Source of the DNA: Paenibacillus sp.
GTDB taxonomy: Bacteria; Bacillota; Bacilli; Paenibacillales; NBRC-103111
Assembly (NCBI GenBank): GCA_029239545.1
Contig: JARBUQ010000177.1
Coordinates: 1-11,324 of the forward strand
Length of the DNA stretch: 11,324 nt
Reading direction: 5' to 3'
This document shows positions 7,234 through 11,324 of the stretch, piece after piece; position 1 is the first letter of the stretch; each line of letters starts with the position of its first letter. The notes below the pieces were generated by a model. The model saw only the letters and a program-made list of their open reading frames with translations, did no database searches and was not told the origin of the DNA. The position numbers and the translations under genes were made by a program.

Positions 7234-7722
7234 ATGCTTGTAAACACAATTCGCTTCGGCGAGCTGGAAGTGTTGGAGGAACAAGTGATAACCTTCCAGC
7301 AGGGGATACCGGGCTTCGAGCAATTGCATCGTTATACTATGATTACACCTGATGAAGAGCTTCCGTTCAAGTTTCTGCAGTCTGTAGAGGATGGTGGAGT
7401 GGCCTTTATCCTGACGAATCCGTTCTGGTTCTATACCGATTATGAATTTGAACTGTCTCAAGAAGCTATAGATGTGCTCGGTGTTGCTGAGCCTCAAGAT
7501 GTGACTGTGTGGTCGATTGTATCTGTGACAGAGAGCATGGCCTCCTCCACGATCAATTTGTTAGCACCTGTAGTGATAAATGAGAAGACCCGGCTAGGCA
7601 AACAAATTATTCTTCATGGAAGCGGGTATTTAACCAAGCATCTATTGATCCAGCCCGAGCCACAGACCGTCCATGAAACGGCATCTGGAGAGGAGGCCCC
7701 CCATGCTCGTACTGACACGTAA
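7234..7722 (+). CDS. fliW: FliW, flagellar assembly factor and CsrA antagonist
   Basis: A 162-residue FliW. It binds either flagellin or CsrA: when free flagellin builds up FliW sits on it and CsrA represses hag; when flagellin is exported FliW releases hag mRNA by binding CsrA. Family features are the N-terminal RFGELEVLEEQVITFQQGIPGF segment (about residues 6-27), FILTNPFWFYTDYEFEL and the VTVWSIVSV...INLLAPVVIN core. ATG 7234 is chosen for AGAGGGG at 7221-7227 (6-base spacing) over in-frame ATG 7216. The C-terminal 20 or so residues beyond the usual length of about 143 are polar, and their codons overlap the start of csrA by 20 bases, so the two are probably translationally coupled. Confidence 0.95.
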   Translation: MLVNTIRFGELEVLEEQVITFQQGIPGFEQLHRYTMITPDEELPFKFLQSVEDGGVAFILTNPFWFYTDYEFELSQEAIDVLGVAEPQDVTVWSIVSVTESMASSTINLLAPVVINEKTRLGKQIILHGSGYLTKHLLIQPEPQTVHETASGEEAPHARTDT

Positions 7723-7960
7723 AAAAGGGGAGTCCATCATGATTGGCGATCAGATCGAGGTGATCGTGCTTTCTACTGAAGGAGATACTGTCAAGCTCGG
7801 CATTCAGGCGCCTAAGCAAGTGCAAGTATATCGCAAAGAAATCTACGCTTCTATTCAGCAATCCAACCGTGAAGCCTCTCAAACAGTCCTTTTACCCATG
7901 CAGCTTGGGGAAATTTTTCGTAAGCAATCGAAAACAGATGATATCGAGAGAAAAGAGTAA
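7703..7960 (+). CDS. csrA: CsrA, RNA-binding translational repressor of hag
   Basis: An 85-residue CsrA, a homodimer that binds GGA motifs in RNA loops and blocks ribosome binding. The N-terminal strand MLVLTRKKGESIMIG contains Leu4 and Arg6, and the C-terminal strand QVQVYRKEIYASI contains Arg44; these are the residue positions used for RNA contact in the family. The C-terminal extension past about residue 50, longer than in E. coli (61 aa) and somewhat longer than in B. subtilis (74 aa), is the part that binds FliW in Bacillus. Start ATG 7703 follows GGAGAGGAGG (7687-7696), itself containing GGA motifs. The start lies inside fliW. Its likely target, the hag leader, begins about 90 bases downstream. 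Confidence 0.95.
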   Translation: MLVLTRKKGESIMIGDQIEVIVLSTEGDTVKLGIQAPKQVQVYRKEIYASIQQSNREASQTVLLPMQLGEIFRKQSKTDDIERKE

Positions 7961-7970
7961 GCTTAAGGTA

Positions 7971-8008
7971 GGAAAAGGGCCATTTTCTTGCGAAAATGGC
8001 CCTTTTCC
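7971..8008 (+). terminator. perfect 17-bp hairpin between csrA and hag
   Basis: Arms 7971-7987 and 7992-8008 are exact reverse complements with a 4-base loop, starting 11 bases after the csrA stop. The right arm ends TTTTCC rather than in a long T-run, so it is an atypical terminator. It probably separates csrA from hag transcription and could also protect the csrA 3' end or act in both directions. Confidence 0.65.
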
Positions 8009-8024
8009 CCTACATGTAGCCCTT

Positions 8025-8050
8025 TATAATTACGACAAAAAACTCGATAT
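8025..8050 (+). promoter_or_regulatory. possible SigD promoter of hag
   Basis: TATA at 8025-8028 (consensus TAAA), 14 bases of spacer and CTCGATAT at 8043-8050 (consensus GCCGATAA/T). The -10 is good in its last six bases, the -35 has one mismatch, and the spacing is within the range seen for SigD. It is placed about 110 bases before the hag start, downstream of the csrA hairpin, where a flagellin promoter is expected. Confidence 0.55.
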
Positions 8051-8112
8051 ATAATACAGTCGCTGTATTGGTCCTGGCGGCCGACCTGCCCATACAGTCT
8101 GACCGACACTTA

Positions 8113-8134
8113 TTTCCCACAAGGATGTGGGAAA
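8113..8134 (+). promoter_or_regulatory. CsrA binding hairpin (BS1) in hag leader
   Basis: An 8-bp perfect stem (8113-8120 with 8127-8134) shows AAGGAT in its loop. With the closing bases the RNA reads ACAAGGAUGU, which matches the high-affinity CsrA consensus determined by in vitro selection. Its position upstream of the Shine-Dalgarno is like the paired-site arrangement in the B. subtilis hag leader. Confidence 0.85.
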
Positions 8135-8141
8135 CCTAATT

Positions 8142-8150
8142 CAAGGAGGA
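8142..8150 (+). promoter_or_regulatory. hag Shine-Dalgarno overlapping a second CsrA site (BS2)
   Basis: CAAGGAGGA with 8 bases to ATG 8159. It contains two GGA motifs and lies about 20 bases downstream of the loop GGA of the hairpin, a distance a CsrA dimer could bridge to block ribosome binding. The hairpin site would supply affinity and this site the repression. Confidence 0.75.
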
Positions 8151-8158
8151 AGAAACGA

Positions 8159-11073
8159 ATGAGAATTAATCACAACTTAGCTGCGTTGAACACTCATCGC
8201 CAAATGACTAACAACACCGCAGGTACGAACAAATCCTTGGAGAAATTGTCTTCAGGATACCGCATCAACCGTGCAGGCGACGATGCTGCCGGCTTGGCAA
8301 TTTCCGAGAAAATGCGCGGCCAGATCCGTGTGCAGGCGACGATGCTGCCGGCTTGGCAATTTCCGAGAAAATGCGCGGCCAGATCCGTGGTTTGGATCAA
8401 GCTTCCCGTAATGCTCAAGATGCCATCTCCCTGATTCAAACTGCAGAAGGTGCAATGAGCACAACTCATAACATTCTTCAACGTATGCGTGAACTTGCTG
8501 TACAATCAGCGAATGATACATCCACTGACGGAGACCGTCAACAGCTTCAAAAAGAAATCAATCAATTGAAATCCGAAGTTGACCGTGTTGCTTATACGAC
8601 GGAATTCAACACTAAGAAGTTGCTGAATGGTAGCTTGACGGCTACAAAAGAGCTGCAGGGTACTAAAGCTAACTCAGCTAAAGTGGACGCTGCAGATTTA
8701 GCTGCAACGGCGGGCACAGCTACCGGAGGTCAAGCGATTTCTGAACGCGGTGTGGTACAGACAGTTACGGGCAAAGGTGCCACTGAGACTGCTTTCAATG
8801 CACTTGATGAGAAAATTAAAATATTTACTGGTGTGAATGATACGTTTAATTTTGACGTGAGTGGTGTGACATTTAGCACTTCAGGTGTCATTGCAGCTAG
8901 CACTGGTGATGGATATACCCGTGCCCAATTTGCAACGGCAGTTCAAGAGGCCATTAATTCTGTTCTGAAGACCGATGGATTAAACACCGAGAAAAACCAA
9001 ATCCTTGTGTCGTTGACTGCGGACAATAAGTTGAAGTTTACAACAGCCGAAACAGGAGTTGAGGCTAACTTCTCTATTTTGGCCGCATCTGGGGATAATA
9101 GCGCTCTTTCAGCTATTGGGTTTAAAGGCTACCAGAATACGTATGAGAGCACGATTGACTTGAGCTTGGGCTATACTGTATCGAATAGCGGGCATAACGG
9201 ATCATTCACGGTGAAAATTGGTGGAGTTTCGGGGAGTATCGATCTTGCCTCCGGAGCTGTCTACAGCAAAACAAGTTTGATTACAGAAATTCAAACTCAG
9301 TTAGATGACCTATTTGGCGCAGGTGTTGCTAAAATAGGTGATGCAGATGGTGATGGAAAGCTTGAGCTTTCTACATTGGCCAAGACCGCTTCGTTTGCCA
9401 TCTCCTCGGGAGCAGTCAGCACTGGTTTAGGCGCTTCAGGAATATTCGGTATTGCAGCTGGAGCCCAAGCTTCAGGGGGTATTATTAACTCCGGAACTAC
9501 GGTGAGCACTAAGGGTACAAACAGCGTAATGGGCTATAGCAACGGGATTAATATTGCTGCAGGTGTGAACGATCAGTTTAACATTTCTGTGGATGGCGGC
9601 ACGGCTGAAACATTAATCTTGTCCACAAAGTTGTATGCTACGAAGTCTGATCTGGTAAATGAAATCAACAACCAAATTGGTAGCAACACAGCTTTATCTG
9701 GAAAAGTTCAAGCTCAATTGACTAGCGATAACAATATTGAGTTTGCATCTGTTAAAACAGGATCAGCATCCTCAGTAACAGTTACGGCACCTCCTTCATT
9801 GGATCAAAGTGCGTTGGGGGCACTAGGTTATGGACCTTCAGTGGGGATTATTTCGGGGTCCGTAGACATTTCCAATGGAATCCGGTTTAGCGGTGAAAGT
9901 AACTCATCGGAACATTGGAAAATGAACATAGTGCTAGGAAACAAAGCTGCGACTATTAACTTGTTGGATCAAGCCAATATCATTACCAATGGCCTGGGAG
10001 CAGCGACAAGTGGAGTAACAACCCGAGACGCGATTGTTAAAGGAATGCAAGCAGAACTGGACAAGGCTTTTGGTGCAGGTGCGTTGAATGTATCAACGAA
10101 GGTTTCGGGATCAGTGGAAACTTTACGTATTACGACCATAACTGCGGCAACGAAGTTCTCAATTGGATCTGCTGCAGGTTATTCCGGTGCAGCACTGATA
10201 TTCAATGCTAGCCTCACATCTGGTCAAGGTGTATCTGGTATCTTAGGTGCAACGCCAACAAATGCACAAACAACAGGAACAGATGCCATTGAGAAATCTC
10301 TTGCAACTAATACCTTGCTAAGTCAGCTTACTGACAAAGATAATAACAACCTTGCTTTGAATGCGGGCAATGTTATTACGTTTGCCGGTACTCAAAACGG
10401 TGCAGAGTTTAAAGCCTCACTTACTGTAACGGCAGACTCTACTGTAGGTGATTTGTTGGGTGCGGTTCGTTCCGTTCCAGCTTTCCAAGGAGCTTCTGTT
10501 GCACTAGATATTGCTAATGGATCGATTAACATTACTGGTAAAGATGGAGAAAAATTTGACCTAAGCAACCTGCGCTTCCAGGCTCAGAAATCAGTTACAG
10601 ACACTACAGCAATCGGAAACTTCAACCGCACATTTGGCTCTTTCGAGACTACTCAAAAGGCGCAAGATGCAGCATCTGATGCTTCATTAACTATGCAAAT
10701 TGGTGCTAACCAAGGACAAACAGTTGCAGTTGATATTAATAATGTTGATGCCAACTCTCTGAAAATTGCTAATATCGATGTAAGTACGAAAGATGGAGCT
10801 CAATCCGCTATCTCAGTAGTGAACAATGCGCTAGAATTCGTTTCTGAAGAGCGTTCCAAATTAGGAGCTATCCAGAATCGCTTGGAACATACGATTAGCA
10901 ACTTGGGAACCTCTTCAGAAAACTTAACAGCTTCTGAATCCCGTATTCGTGATGTTGATATGGCTAAAGAAATGATGGAGTTTACTAAGAACAATATTCT
11001 TTCCCAGGCTGCACAAGCCATGCTTGCGCAAGCTAACCAGCAACCTCAAGGGGTTCTTCAACTTCTTCGTTAA
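8159..11073 (+). CDS. hag: Large flagellin, frame interrupted by a 59-bp duplication
   Basis: Major filament subunit. As given, translation from ATG 8159 (AAGGAGGA at 8143-8150) runs 57 correct residues (MRINHNLAALNTHRQ... EKMRGQIR), then leaves frame in the second copy of a 59-bp repeat and stops at 8434 (91 residues). The flagellin frame resumes and is open to TAA 11071-11073. Removing one copy gives an unbroken 951-residue flagellin, far larger than the usual 270-500. The N-terminal D0/D1 includes QRMRELAVQSAN at about residues 88-99; the C-terminal D1/D0 starts near MQIGANQGQ (about 826) and ends QGVLQLLR. Between about 200 and 700 lie two copies of a 240-residue two-part unit, then an LTDKDNN...TVTADSTVGDLL module. 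Expression is probably by SigD with CsrA repression. If the duplication is real, this is a knockout; an assembly error is more likely. Confidence 0.88.
8231..8329 (+). repeat. 99-bp exact repeat shared with second flagellin gene (copy 1)
   Basis: Identical to 11226-11324. It covers residues 25-57 of the flagellin D0/D1 region. The match starts abruptly: upstream of it the two genes differ at many positions. It ends at the 59-bp duplication boundary here and at the window edge in copy 2. Confidence 0.95.
8271..8388 (+). repeat. 59-bp perfect tandem duplication in hag
   Basis: Units 8271-8329 and 8330-8388 are identical and adjacent, and their boundary falls directly after the codons for MRGQIR. 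Since 59 is not a multiple of three, the second copy moves the ribosome out of frame. The sequence on either side continues normal flagellin codons when one copy is ignored. Confidence 0.97.
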
Positions 11074-11086
11074 TCCCATTCCTAGT

Positions 11087-11120
11087 GAAAAGACTCTAGA
11101 TTATCTAGAGTCTTTTCCTT
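11087..11120 (+). terminator. intrinsic terminator after hag
   Basis: A 14-bp perfect stem (11087-11100 with 11104-11117), a 3-base loop and a T-rich 3' side ending TCTTTTCCTTTA, 13 bases after the hag stop. It should end the very abundant flagellin mRNA; because of the flanking A-run it could also act on the other strand. Confidence 0.85.
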
Positions 11121-11153
11121 TATTGGGTTGAGAAGTAGAGGAGGGGTTGTTCT

Positions 11154-11324
11154 ATGAGAATAAACCATAATATGTCGGCCATTAATACGCACAGACAGTT
11201 AATAGATAACAGTAATTTCGCTCATAAATCCTTGGAGAAATTGTCTTCAGGATACCGCATCAACCGTGCAGGCGACGATGCTGCCGGCTTGGCAATTTCC
11301 GAGAAAATGCGCGGCCAGATCCGT
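11154..11324 (+). CDS. second flagellin gene, 5' fragment (cut by window end)
   Basis: Fifty-seven codons of another flagellin, starting ATG 11154 after GAGGAGGGG (11138-11146), with no stop before the window ends. The protein begins MRINHNMSAINTHRQLIDNS, parallel to Hag but different in residues 7-24, then is identical to Hag for residues 25-57 with identical DNA over 99 bases. Only about 80 bases separate it from the upstream gene, with a terminator but no clear promoter or CsrA hairpin, so it would depend on read-through or an unseen signal. It is probably a full paralog on the other side of the edge. Its 3' sequence cannot be judged. Confidence 0.9.
   Translation, partial: MRINHNMSAINTHRQLIDNSNFAHKSLEKLSSGYRINRAGDDAAGLAISEKMRGQIR
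11226..11324 (+). repeat. 99-bp exact repeat shared with hag (copy 2)
   Basis: Identical to 8231-8329 and terminated by the window end at the same nine bases (cagatccgt) that end the first 59-bp unit in hag. See the copy 1 entry for the match boundaries. Confidence 0.95.

Noticed and set aside
8271..8388. CRISPR or phage-like repeat array
   Set aside because: Only two directly adjacent units with no spacers, and the unit is flagellin coding sequence.
8353..11073. Independent flagellin starting at TTG 8353
   Set aside because: This would lack the D0 N-terminal helix required for assembly, and no Shine-Dalgarno precedes it; it is the downstream part of the interrupted hag.
1..11324. tRNA, rRNA, insertion sequence, prophage or defence genes
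   Set aside because: None of the expected sequences or proteins are visible; every sizeable gene is accounted for by competence and flagellar functions.

Overview
The window is from a Bacillota (Firmicutes) chromosome of the order Bacillales, most likely Paenibacillus or a close relative. This rests on the conserved gene order comFA-comFC-yvyF-flgM-flgN-flgK-flgL-yviE-fliW-csrA-hag, strong Shine-Dalgarno sequences, a SigD-type flagellar promoter and roughly 45-50% GC outside the first few hundred bases. The genus is inferred from gene order and protein character, not from a database search. All genes lie on the + strand and both ends are cut inside genes.

Region 1 (3-2186) holds late competence genes: comFA, a DNA-uptake helicase truncated at the left edge, followed at once and in the same frame by comFC. 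The visible 5' part of comFA is strikingly GC-rich, encodes Ala/Pro/Thr low-complexity sequence and contains two perfect long inverted repeats. Region 2 (2221-6850) is the late flagellar operon: yvyF, a good SigD promoter, flgM (anti-SigD), flgN (chaperone), flgK and flgL (hook-filament junction) and yviE, closed by an intrinsic terminator. Region 3 (6851-7233) is a gap with what looks like a small frameshifted gene. Region 4 (7234-8160) has fliW overlapping csrA, a long perfect hairpin, and a hag leader carrying a textbook CsrA hairpin site plus a second GGA in the Shine-Dalgarno. Region 5 (8159-11324) is an unusually large flagellin gene (951 aa when repaired), its terminator, and the first 57 codons of a second flagellin gene running off the right edge.

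The genes form a coherent checkpoint. FlgM holds SigD until the hook is complete. FlgN escorts FlgK and FlgL. FliW releases CsrA when flagellin is secreted, and CsrA represses hag translation at the leader.

The most important oddity is a perfect 59-bp tandem duplication in hag (8271-8388) that shifts the frame after codon 57. Its first copy ends on the same bases at which the window ends inside the second flagellin gene, and the two genes share 99 identical bases up to that point. This strongly suggests an unresolved assembly junction at the flagellin paralogs. A real, reversible frameshifting duplication is the alternative.
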